This document shows, piece by piece, positions 56,001 through 64,000 of a stretch of 64,000 nt of DNA. The notes under the pieces are model-generated. The model searched no databases and was not told the origin of the DNA. It saw only the letters and a program-made list of their open reading frames with translations. Within the stretch, counting starts at the first letter, position 1. Each line of letters begins with the position of its first letter. This DNA comes from Hydractinia symbiolongicarpus (lineage: Eukaryota; Cnidaria; Hydrozoa; Anthoathecata; Hydractiniidae). A program made the translations under genes and the position numbers. Where the stretch lies: the NCBI RefSeq assembly GCF_029227915.1, contig NC_079883.1, positions 3,720,001 through 3,784,000 of the forward strand, in the 5' to 3' direction.

Positions 56001-58485
56001 TAGATATACTAGAGTTAAGCATATTATATGTCTTGCCAAACAGATTATGAAGGATTGTGTTATCCCTAGTGACTGGCAGTAGAGTGGAAAAGTCAATTGT
56101 TTTAAAGGGCAAGGGTGATGCCTTAAAAAAAGGTCATTTGAGGGATAAATTTGCTGACAAAGTACTGAAAGTTATTGGAAGAGTGATAGATAAGTTGCTT
56201 TTAGATAAGGTACTTGTTTCTGGGTGTGGCACTACAGATGCAATATTAATATCTTTCTCCAAAAACATTCAGCCTCAACAATTCCTCTTTAAATAATATC
56301 CATGTATAATTAATTAGTTCTGCCAAATATAGTTTAAGTCTTAGCACTTGCGAAATTGAACAGAACTATGTAGAAATTCATTATGCTACACTGCACGAGC
56401 TTGAAGTTTCGATAGCATTATCGTTTTACTTTAAAATTTTTAGACATGCTTGGTGAACCTTGCAGCCATGATACGGTGTGCATTTTTGAATATTTTTCTT
56501 TTATCAGCGTATAATGCAGCAGGGGAAGCTAACAAAGAATCTTTTGAAAAAAAACAAAAAGCTATTGTTAAAAATATATGATTGAATAAAAAAACTCCAC
56601 ACTCTGTTTTAACAGGGTTAACCTAAGGTTCATTTAAAAATTTTATTTGGACAGCTAAAAAAGGATTACTGCCACCTTAAAAGTTTGAAACGGAAGTAAG
56701 GACTAGAAGAGAAAGGGTTAAGAGTGGATGCACTAAAGTCATGATTAGTAGCATTGAAGCCAAGTGTGACCTTGTAGTTGGAAAGTGTCCTTCTGAAATT
56801 TGCAAAGCTTTTTTTGGCTTGTAAGCATGGAGTACATAAGAAGTGGAGTGGTATTTCAGGAAGGTTAGAAAAATCATTTATAAAAACTACTTTCTTCTAA
56901 AAGCCCCTCGAGAGCGGCTAAGATATACAACTATAGAACACATGTACAAACCAAGAAAAAATAGAAAAATATGAAGCATGAATGCACAAAAGTTAGAAAC
57001 AAAAGCTACTTAAATAATCACTAAAAAATTTATCAAAACATATTCTAAAAGGGGTTATTTTTTTAACTGAAATAAAACACCACAGAAACCTATTTTTAAA
57101 GGAAAGTCATTGCATTATGCTGCGATAGAATATAATGAAGCTTATTTTTTAAAACTCTGATTTTGTGCTCAATTCACCAACCTTTTTCAATTATGTGTGT
57201 TAATTGACTGTTTATTGATAAAATAATATTTAAAATGTGGGTCACTGTTAATTTATATTAAAAAAAAAAAATAATTGGTTCAATTACAATTTTATATGCT
57301 GCTCAAAATCTTAGAAATAGTTGCATTTTTTTGAGAAGATTTAATCTTGCAGCTGCTTTCTTAAATAGTTTCTTGAATGGTTTCTCCAAATTATCAAACA
57401 AGGTGACGAATCCAGTTTGTTTTCCAAATTTCTTGGCATTTTTGAAGGAAAATGTTTTGGACAAGCCAAATAGTGAAGGCTTCTGTTTAGTCCCTTATTC
57501 CTCAAAAAAGAGGATTTGTTTTTATTATTTAATGTTGTTTCTATCACATAAGGATCCCCAATTGCAACATAAATAATGGTAAACTTACTTTTCTCAAGGT
57601 GTTCAGAGAAGTCATTAAAAAATATTAAAAATTGATATTGGACCAAGTATCAATCCTTTTAGTACTTCACAACATAAAGCTAGCTGATGTTTGATTACCA
57701 ACTTCAGCAGCTGTGATTACGGTTAAAAAGAAAATCTGCAAACCACTTCAATTCCACATTGTCAACACCATATGACACTATATGAGTCTTTTTAAAACTA
57801 AATCGTGACTCATGGTATTTAATGCTTTACTTAAATAGAAAACCAGCGCTCCAACTAACTTTCAATTATCAGCAGCCTGTCTAATATTGTCAATAAGCAG
57901 GGTTGTTGCAAGATGCATTAAAAGTTTAGATCTATAGCCAAATTGTGATTCATTTGGTCACTTTTCATTTTCTAAAAATTTCATTGTGTGTTAAAAAAAT
58001 TTAGAGAGTACTGGCAGCATTAAAATTTGAAGTTAATTGTCAGGGTCACCAAGATTTTCACAAAGTCAGTTGAGTTTTATGGCAAAGAAAAATTAGAAAT
58101 GGTTAAAAGTCAAAATAAATTACTCACTGTAGAACGGAAATTCTAAAAGATATACCTTGGATTACAACCAAACACAAAGTCATTTACAACAACAGAACCC
58201 TTATTTTCACCAGTTTGTAGGGACACAACATCAACCATTCTTCCTCCAGCATTTTCAAATTCTCTTGCTTTAATAAAGTTTCTTACCATAGGACTGAATT
58301 TTCCTAAGTAAAGTGGACAAACAGATTATTCTAAAGCAGTGTTGTGGTTAACATAATTCTAATGCAAATGGTAATTACAATTTATTACCAGCTGGATCGT
58401 ATTTATCAATATCAACTTCTGGCTTTGATAAATTGTGCTTAATAACAGGACGAACGTGATGGTATCCTCGAAAAAATTGCAATAT
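44017..58485 (-). CDS. MRPL4: Mitochondrial ribosomal protein L4 (uL4m), 9 exons
   Basis: uL4 of the mitochondrial large ribosomal subunit; family members bind 23S-like rRNA and line the exit tunnel. Exons in transcript order: 58389-58485, 58156-58303, 54854-54905, 53558-53675, 45913-46016, 45561-45611, 45158-45213, 44851-44918, 44017-44306, totalling 328 codons including the stop, in phase throughout. The diagnostic block is [20 protein letters not shown], followed by [14 protein letters not shown] in exon 53558-53675 and its neighbour, then [15 protein letters not shown] and ...[11 protein letters not shown]...LEEKL. A stretch [15 protein letters not shown] precedes [13 protein letters not shown], as in other uL4m. 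The first exon, with start codon and mitochondrial targeting sequence, was not found; it should lie above 58.49 kb. The intron from 46017 to 53557 contains a whole glutamate receptor gene on the other strand. Confidence 0.92.
47114..47228. repeat. Irregular tandem repeat GACTATTTTACAGT
   Basis: GACTATTTTACAGT occurs at 47117, 47147, 47166 and 47207. Degenerate forms (CGACTTTTTAC, CGACTATCTAT, CGACTATCTAC) lie between them. Spacing varies from 19 to 41 bp, so the array is irregular. Confidence 0.7.
47982..48245. repeat. GAGTACATA(C/T) minisatellite
   Basis: Repeats of GAGTACATACAAGCATACAC and GAGTACATACGAGGATAT or GAGTACATATGAGCATATAT fill about 260 bp. Every frame of the opposite strand stays open through it, giving meaningless C/Y/M-rich translations. 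It ends about 170 bp upstream of the receptor ATG. Confidence 0.85.
48417..53136 (+). CDS. NMDA-like ionotropic glutamate receptor subunit, 5 exons
   Basis: Exons 48417-48776, 49166-49728, 50232-51222, 51817-51980 and 52689-53136 join in phase to an 841-residue protein. It starts with a hydrophobic signal-like segment ([11 protein letters not shown]). Residues ~30-340 are a diverged amino-terminal domain. S1 (~370-505) has [17 protein letters not shown] and [21 protein letters not shown]485 fits the ligand carboxylate-binding arginine. M1 is ~524-548, the pore loop ~573-590 and M3 ~597-620. S2 (~640-790) has [15 protein letters not shown], close to the GluN1 type. M4 is ~795-820, followed by a short tail. 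The pore site corresponding to the NMDA asparagine is Q583, followed by R584. The canonical SYTANLAAF at the end of M3 reads LYTASLTAD here. Family: ligand-gated cation channel at the plasma membrane; which ligand it binds is not inferable. The gene lies inside an MRPL4 intron. Confidence 0.9.
48806..48860. repeat. Hairpin in receptor intron 1
   Basis: CCACGGGTAGCTTTT (48806-48820) and AAAAGCTAGCCGTGG (48846-48860) are inverted copies with one mismatch. They are separated by an A/T-only spacer and lie 30 bp after the exon-1 donor. It may be a tiny MITE or a structural element near the splice site. Confidence 0.6.
49913..50084. repeat. Two copies of (A/T)ATATAGACTAGTC..CCCGT
   Basis: TAATATAGACTAGTCAACATCCCGT (49913 on) recurs as TAATATAGACTAGTCGTTAGCCCGT (about 50060 on) in receptor intron 2, and a related ATATATAGACTAGTTG lies near 21588. 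It looks like the conserved end of a dispersed element whose body is not recognisable. Confidence 0.45.
51614..51775 (+). repeat. Nine 18-bp tandem repeats, in frame (GGSLEM)
   Basis: Nine copies of GGTGGTAGTTTGGAAATG and close variants, preceded by an ATG at 51611, translate as [12 protein letters not shown] and GGSLEM hexapeptides. The array ends 41 bp before the acceptor of receptor exon 51817-51980. Its frame is not the receptor frame, so it is most likely an intronic minisatellite. Confidence 0.8.
53737..54262. repeat. Recent tandem duplication, 2 x 263 bp
   Basis: Copy 1 (53737-53999) and copy 2 (54000-54262) differ at only two positions that I can find (GTGCTGACA versus GTGCAGACA, and GTTCCGATT versus GTTCTGATT). 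It lies in the MRPL4 intron directly next to exon 53558-53675. No coding capacity or terminal repeats are seen. It may be a young satellite seed or a replication-slip duplication. Confidence 0.9.
55690..56290 (+). pseudogene. LINE reverse-transcriptase relic, copy 2
   Basis: Same family as the 15.4-16.5 kb copy. It shares GTGGTAGTAAAAATAT, then a [15 protein letters not shown] region near 56050, followed by the intact-looking [17 protein letters not shown] and [10 protein letters not shown], and a [10 protein letters not shown]-like GRGTTDAI segment near 56230. The frame is broken upstream. It lies in a long MRPL4 intron, antisense to the gene. Confidence 0.65.
56690..56880 (+). pseudogene. 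LINE relic, fragment downstream of copy 2
   Basis: In one frame it reads [19 protein letters not shown] and continues [12 protein letters not shown], which matches the palm-thumb region of the element at 62.07-63.29 kb ([19 protein letters not shown]). About 400 bp of the element between this and copy 2, including the catalytic FADD, is missing. It is therefore the same insertion after an internal deletion, or a separate fragment. Confidence 0.6.
57340..58090 (-). pseudogene. CR1/L2-like LINE reverse-transcriptase relic
   Basis: Minus-strand frames give QFGYRSK near 57950, DNIRQAADN, then a [21 protein letters not shown] block (the FxDLSKAFDTVDH motif), [13 protein letters not shown], and a decayed G.ILGP..I block with FFNDFSEHL. 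This order is typical of CR1/L2/jockey-type RTs and differs from the other LINE family here. Stops and shifts interrupt it. It lies just 3' of exon 58156-58303 in an MRPL4 intron, same orientation. Confidence 0.6.
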
Positions 58486-58574
58486 CTAAAAAAAAAAAAA
58501 AAACACAAAATTAATTTCAACCTCATTTGCTTTTACAGCTTTTCAACCTAATTTGCACTTTTGAACATAGTGCC

Positions 58575-58730
58575 TATGCTGGAAAGAGCCCTCAGCTTTT
58601 GAGGTGAAATATTTAATGAGTGCCTCCCTCGTAAGAGCGCCCTCTATTTTTTCTAAAAAAGAGCGCTCATTCAAGGGAGACGTATTCAAAGGGGCCGCTT
58701 ATTTTGGAGATTATTTTTACAACATGGGTG
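58575..58730. repeat. GC-rich GAGCGC repeat, upstream of an MRPL4 exon
   Basis: AGAGCGCCCTC and AGAGCGCTCATTC face each other around a short A/T stretch, and GGGGCCGCTTATTTTGG follows. It belongs with the dispersed GCGCCC elements at 29.0 and 40.2-40.55 kb and shows no coding capacity. Confidence 0.4.
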
Positions 58731-59264
58731 TTCAGTATTTAAAGGTAATGTCCAGTAAAAATATCATAATAAAAAAGTAGCCTGAACTGAATTGCATTTT
58801 TTGCGAAAACATAAGTGATTATATTTCTAAAGTTTTACAACTCGAATAACATTTCCTTTATGTTTACAAATTTTTCATATCGCACGTTGTCGAAAGCATA
58901 TTTATACTGAAGCCATTCTACATAAAAGAGAGGCTAAAATAATATTTTTGTTGTGACGGAAGCGTTGGGTTCTCGGCGAATCAAAACATTGTAAATAGAA
59001 AATGATTGTTGAAGATATTATTTCGGTTTGTCTGTTCAGTATTCATATTACTGTGGAAACTTTACCATTTCTTGAACATGATAGTTTAGTAGGCGATGTT
59101 TCAGGAGATCCTTCTCCCATCATAGGGCAAAGTAAAATGATGTTGAGCATGTGTTTATATAATTGCAGAGCATCGAAATTCATAAAAATTAACCAATCAG
59201 AAACGAGCTGATAATTACAGTTAATTACGGTAATTAACATTTTCGGACCTATAGATGTAGGTAA

Positions 59265-60890
59265 CTACTTCATCTGTAGGGCTGGTAACCAAATCTCAGA
59301 AAGTTGATACGAGATGCTGTTTATGTGTTTGTTACGTTCTACACTGTTGATGGTTTCTTTAATCTTCCTGGCTGTTGTTCTGGATTCTCTGTCAATGATT
59401 TTCTTCTCATCCCAATTAAACTGATGACTTCTGCTCCAGCTGTGGTCAGCAATTTCGGTTTTCTTCACATCTCCGTTTCTCACTGCGCGCATATGTTCTT
59501 GTACTCGTTGCTTAAATTTTCTTTTGCATCACAATCTTTACACAGGATTTCGTAAACAACATTGCTTTGTTCTTCCAGATTTATTTTGTCTTTTGGTTTA
59601 GACAAAGTGCTTCTTAGGGTGTCTTTAGAGTTAAGAATGCATTTTATCTTGTGATGACTTAAAACTCGATGGTAGGGTAGGGTAGGAATGCTGATGTGAT
59701 AAATTCCTCTGATGTTTCCTTGTTGTCTCCGTTGCATCTTCTCTTCATTTTATTTTCTACTTGCGTGATGACTTTATGACTGTATCCATTTGCGATTAAT
59801 GCATTTCTCATACATTGAATTTCTTCTTTCCTCTCCTGTTTGTCACTGACTACGCTGTTGGCACGATTCAGTAATGAAGATATGACACTTTCTTTGCAAG
59901 ATTTCTGATGATTTGATTCGAAGTTAAGGTACTGGTCAGTGTGTGTAACTCTTCTAGATGAGATCTTTTGATTATGGCGAATACGTTGTCAATAAATCTT
60001 TTTCAAACCTTTGGACGTCTGTCTGATGTGACTAATGCTGTTGTCTCGTGTGCTTGCATGTATATTGCCGCGACTACTGATGACGCAGGGCTTCCCATGG
60101 CAACTTTATCTGTTTGAGTGTAGAAGTTCTTATTAAACAGATACCATGTTTTGGTTAGAACAAGTTCGATCAAACGCAGAAAATCCGGTACTGGAATCTA
60201 CGTCTTTTCACCGAATGCAGCATCATTTTCGATAAGGTCTTTAATGATGCTTAAAGTGTCTTTTATGGAAACATGTGTGTAGAGTGATGTGACATCAAAT
60301 GATACCATGCATTCATCGTCTTCTATCTTTATTTCTCTGATGTATTCTGAAAATTCTTTTGAGTTTTTGCTGTGGTCACTTGCTGTCAATTTGCTGAGAA
60401 TAGAAGCAACAAATGTTGATAGGTTGTATAACGTTGTTCTAGTGCAGTGAAACTATTGGCCGAATTGGATTTCCCTGTTTATGAACTTTCGGTAGTCCGT
60501 AAAATCGTGGTGGTGGTCCGTCACAAGGTTTTAGTCGGTAATACTGCTTATCGTCGATGTATTCTTTTCTCTTTAACTCCATTAAGATATTCCTCGCTTC
60601 TTGTTTGATGACTTCTGTAGGATCTTTCTTGAGAAGTTTGTAAGGCTCGTTGTTAATGTGTTCGTTGCACTTGTTGATGTAGTCAGGTTTATTCATGATA
60701 ACTGTTGTTCTCCCCTTGTCTGCCGGTAGGATTATGATATCTTTGTCCTTCTTTAGGTTCTTCAATGACAGTCTTCCAGATTTTCGCAAATTGTCCTTTG
60801 GTGTTTTGCTTTTCTGTAGCCCGCGGCTTACTTTAGCTCTGTGTCTGCAGAAAATTGTTGAAAATGATTGTTTTACTCTGAACAATATTA
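59265..60890 (-). pseudogene. Penelope-like retroelement relic
   Basis: From 60885 downward one frame gives LKKDKDIIILPADKG, then TTVIMNKPDY, and PPPRFYGLPKVHKQG..IRPIVS, the N-terminal RT blocks of Penelope-like elements. At 60389-60198 another frame gives SFDVTSLYTHVSI. Near 60000 FIDNVFAIIK stands where such elements have YVDD. At the end (59737-59265) come YEILCKDCDA and then, shifted, AVRNGD..KTEIADH and LSEIWLP, the flanks of the GIY-YIG endonuclease. The GIY-YIG catalytic core between CKDCDA and the EHMRAV segment is missing. Frameshifts and the FIDN change show a dead copy. It lies upstream of the MRPL4 exons found. Confidence 0.8.
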
Positions 60891-60899
60891 CCAGATTAA

Positions 60900-62064
60900 A
60901 TTAATTTTTTTTTTAATATTTTACCCCCTTTTTAAAAAAATTGTAGCAATTTATGAATATTCAATTTCAAAGCATGCAACTCACTTTCAGAGATAGAACT
61001 TTATGTCCCTGTCCACACAAACAGAATGTCTGTCTCTACACAAATTAAAATAGAGTACTTTAAAGCTGCTTTATTTTTTGTGCCGATACCGAGACCAGAC
61101 GCGGGTAAGATAATTTACGTAAAGTATATCTAGAAGACATCCGGTGGAGTGGCCGATGCTCAAACGCAGACAGCATCGTGCAATGAGGAAATAAAAAAAT
61201 CTGACGCGACATTACAAGTTAAATTTCTTGACGAATCTGAATCATTTTTTGTACTATTCTAAACTATCAACTGTTGTTCATATCGTACATATATCGTACT
61301 CCAGAAAACCGACCAGCAAAAGAAGAAAGTATAGAAAATACAAACGCATTAAATAAATTGTGTTTTTTGTACCTTTATACTTCCTCGACAATTATAAACC
61401 TCGTTCCCAGTACCCCTATTCTATTACCAAAGCTACCTCAATTAGCGAACAAAAAGAAATACTTGGTTCAAGGTTATTCATATTTACACTTTTTATACCA
61501 TAATGGTTCAAATAAACGCTATTAAACGCCCCCAGAAAAAAGATTATACCGCACGTGGATTAAAATTGTTTAAATAACACGTGGGGCGTGAAGAAAAAAA
61601 CCCAGTATATTCGGACCTGCTATGGTTTCCAATTGTTTTGTCAAATGAAGAAATTATATACAATTAAATCCATGATAAAATGTCGGTTCCGCCTGTAAGT
61701 GCAGTTTTGCAGACTTGATTCATCCGTGCTCCGTCAGCGTTCACATCCGCATAAGTTAAGAACCGCATGGCTGGATTTCTTGTGTGAGACCTGGTTACCA
61801 ACGATGAAGAGGCCAGGCAAAAGAGATTTATGTCTACGTAGTTCTTTTAACTAAACCAGGAGTCGGTGAGTTAGCTAGGATGGCCAGGTTGGCTATGAAT
61901 AGGCTTGCTCGTGGATGGAAAGGGCCAGGACTATTCGATAATTCTGAGATCTAAAAGTGTCCGACCAAGACGGAAATCTATCAACGTTTTGTCCGACGAA
62001 AGTTCTAAACAAGCTAAGGACATGTACAACCAAACAGTAAATGTGGCAGGCATTTTGTTTGACG
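60900..62064. other. No gene supported; may hide MRPL4 exon 1
   Basis: No convincing ATG exon with a phase-0 donor for MRPL4 was found here. AATAAACGC..AAACGCCCCC near 61513 and CCTCGTTCCCAG near 61400 are copies of dispersed motifs seen elsewhere. Confidence 0.35.
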
Positions 62065-63290
62065 AGACTCATCATCATCATTATCATTCTCGGCTTAACG
62101 TCCGTTTTCCATGCTAGCATGGGTTGGGCGGGGTATATTAATGACCCTCTTCCAATCTGATCTAGACTGTGTTAGATCTAAACTCAACTTTCTCTGTATC
62201 AAGTCTGTCCTTATAACCTCCTGCCAAGTCTTTCTCGGTCTGCCTCTGGGCTTTGCCCCAGGAACTATCAAGTCTCTACACTTTCTTACCCAATTATCCC
62301 CCTCCATTCTTTCCAAGTGTCACAGCCAATTCAATCTTCTTATCTAGATAACATCTTTCATTCTACGGATACTTAGCCTGCTTCTTAGCTCATCTGAAAT
62401 CTTTCTGTCTCTCAGACTGGCGTTACACATCCACCTAACCATTCTCATATCATTCCTTTCTAAACGGTCAAGATCTTCCTGCTTCACTGCACATGTCTCA
62501 CTACTGACAACATTACACTTCTTACCCAGGCCTCATACAACCTACCTTTTACCTCAATTGACAGGACTCTGCTAGTCAACAAAGGAAGTAACTCTCTGAA
62601 CTTTTTCCAAGCAGAACCTATCCTGCAAGTAACACTTCTTCCAACACCCCCTTCACTGCCCAACATATCACCTAAGTAACAGAAGTTCTCAACTAGCTCT
62701 AACGAGCCACTGTTGTACATCATTAAAGCTGGAAATACTTCATTCTCTATAATCTCACCTTTGCAACGCTTGCATACAAACTGAATGTCAGCTCTTAACC
62801 TTCAACTAATACTACTGCACTTCTTATGTACCCAATGCTTGCAAGTCTGACAAAAAATTGAGTTACTACCAACCCCTTTCCTGCAACCCCTTTCCTGCAA
62901 ACTCCCCAGGGCCACTTTTCAACTACAAGGTCACACTTGGCTGCAATGCTACTAATCATGACTTTAGACTTTGCTGTGTTTACCTTAGCCCTTTCTCTTC
63001 TAGTCCTTTCTTCCACTTCTCAAACTTTTTAACTAATTCTTCCATCGACTCTGCTATGAGAACCAAATCATCTGCAAACAATAACTCTCATGGACAACCT
63101 GTTCTGAACTCCATCGACAGCGCTTCTAAGACTAGAACAAACAACAAAGGACTAAGTACAGAACCCTGATGTACACCAACATTTACACTAAATTCATCAC
63201 TAAGTGAATCGTTAATCCTGACACAACTTCTAGCATTGCTGTACATAGACTGTACCATCGTAACTAGCCAAAAATTATTTCGAGGGCTGC
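62065..63290 (-). mobile_element. 5'-truncated LINE (RTE-like), copy 3
   Basis: On the minus strand the order is QSMYSNARS, VGVHQGSVLSPLLFVLVLEA (RT motif B), FADDLVLIAE (the catalytic FADD, intact), TAKSKVMISS, FCYLGDMLGSEGG, and near the end KPRGRPRKTW. After the stop comes CCATGCTAGCATGG text and a GATGATGATGA tail at 62065-62090, as in RTE-type LINE 3' ends. The 5' break is near 63290, so the endonuclease and early RT are missing. Frames are broken in a few places. It is the best preserved member of the family in this window. Confidence 0.8.
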
Positions 63291-64000
63291 CATTGCATGC
63301 TATAAAATGGGATTTTATAGGTTGATTTTTACAACTCAATATTTATTTTTCACGCATGCGATTAATTGCATGCCTGAAACAATTTATGCGTGTGCCATGG
63401 CATGCGCGTGCGATCGCACACTTCTCCTGAAAAAGACTGTTGTTTTTAATTTACAATCAAATATTCTTGTCGTCAACTTCATTTGTCCGAAAAAAATCAA
63501 ATTCAGGTATTTCTTCACCTTCTTTGAACCCAGTATACACCCCATTCGTACTTGGATATATTCTCTACGTATCTTAGACACAACACAAGATGGTATAATC
63601 TGACGAACACCTTTTCAAAAAGTGGTTATGAACAAACCAACTTTTCTGCTTGTGAACATGATTGATAAACGTAAAAAAATTCTGTTGAGAATATCATTAA
63701 CTTTTTTTCTTTATTTTTCTTATTTCACGCACCAGTCTCTACACGGGCGTAACCCAAAGAATACATCATTGCATAAATTGCGCATATTAATGTTTTTACT
63801 CAGTCCTTTTCCGCGTTCGAAGTTCAGTAAAGATGAAGATTGAGAATGGCATGGTCAAGTAAACAAATTCAGTTTAAACTTATGAAAGACAATTTTGATT
63901 GTTTTAAATACTTTTTTCTTTACTTTTGTGCCGGGATGTAACTAATATCAAGTTTTAATTTTTTACCGGACAGTACCTTTAAAATCTGTAGATTAAGATG
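63291..64000. other. No gene supported at the window end
   Basis: Short frames only; GCATGC-containing repeats (CATGCGATTAATTGCATG, CCATGGCATGCGCGTGCG) near 63353-63410 give local alternating purine/pyrimidine tracts. Nothing can be assigned. Confidence 0.35.

Noticed and set aside
57331-57576. 81-codon plus-strand frame
   Set aside because: Antisense shadow of the CR1-like reverse-transcriptase relic.
61905-62117. 70-codon plus-strand frame with a run of histidines
   Set aside because: The His run is the complement of the LINE's TGA-type tail; not a gene.

Overview
The window is AT-rich, intron-rich animal DNA. Genes are split into many short exons with GT..AG borders, and introns are full of decayed transposons. 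The gene content (an NMDA-type ionotropic glutamate receptor, a C/EBP bZIP factor, NVL, mitochondrial uL4) together with BEL/Pao, Penelope-like, LINE, tRNA-SINE and several MITE families points to an early-branching metazoan. A cnidarian, probably a hydrozoan, is most likely, but that is inferred from overall style and not from a diagnostic marker.

Layout. (1) 1-6.25 kb: no gene supported; one perfect 16-bp hairpin. (2) 6.26-25.04 kb, minus strand: a complete NVL gene (nuclear VCP-like AAA ATPase) in 23 well-supported exons plus one tentative last exon. Its introns hold SINE, MITE, LINE and BEL/Pao remains. (3) 25.4-26.5 kb, plus strand: an unrecognised cysteine-containing protein, broken by an apparent frameshift and an in-frame TAG. 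It lies head to head with NVL. (4) 26.5-31 kb: intergenic, with hAT-like and Harbinger-like MITEs and an imperfect palindrome. (5) 31.18-32.10 kb, plus: an intact single-exon C/EBP gene. (6) 32-40.5 kb: mostly empty, with small repeat motifs and a transposon-protein fragment near 39 kb. (7) 40.57-43.73 kb, plus: the 3' part of an unrecognised coiled-coil gene, with a piggyBac-like MITE in one intron. (8) 44.02-58.49 kb, minus: MRPL4 (mitochondrial uL4), nine exons, first exon not found. (9) 48.42-53.14 kb, plus: a complete five-exon NMDA-like glutamate receptor lying entirely inside one MRPL4 intron on the opposite strand. (10) 55.7-63.3 kb: LINE, CR1-like and Penelope-like remains; the last kilobase has no supported gene.

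Exons were called by hand from splice borders, reading phase and family resemblance. For NVL, MRPL4, the receptor and the coiled-coil gene, phases agree across every junction listed. NVL and MRPL4 both serve ribosome production (nucleolar 60S assembly and the mitochondrial large subunit) but are not otherwise linked. The neighbours form no evident pathway.
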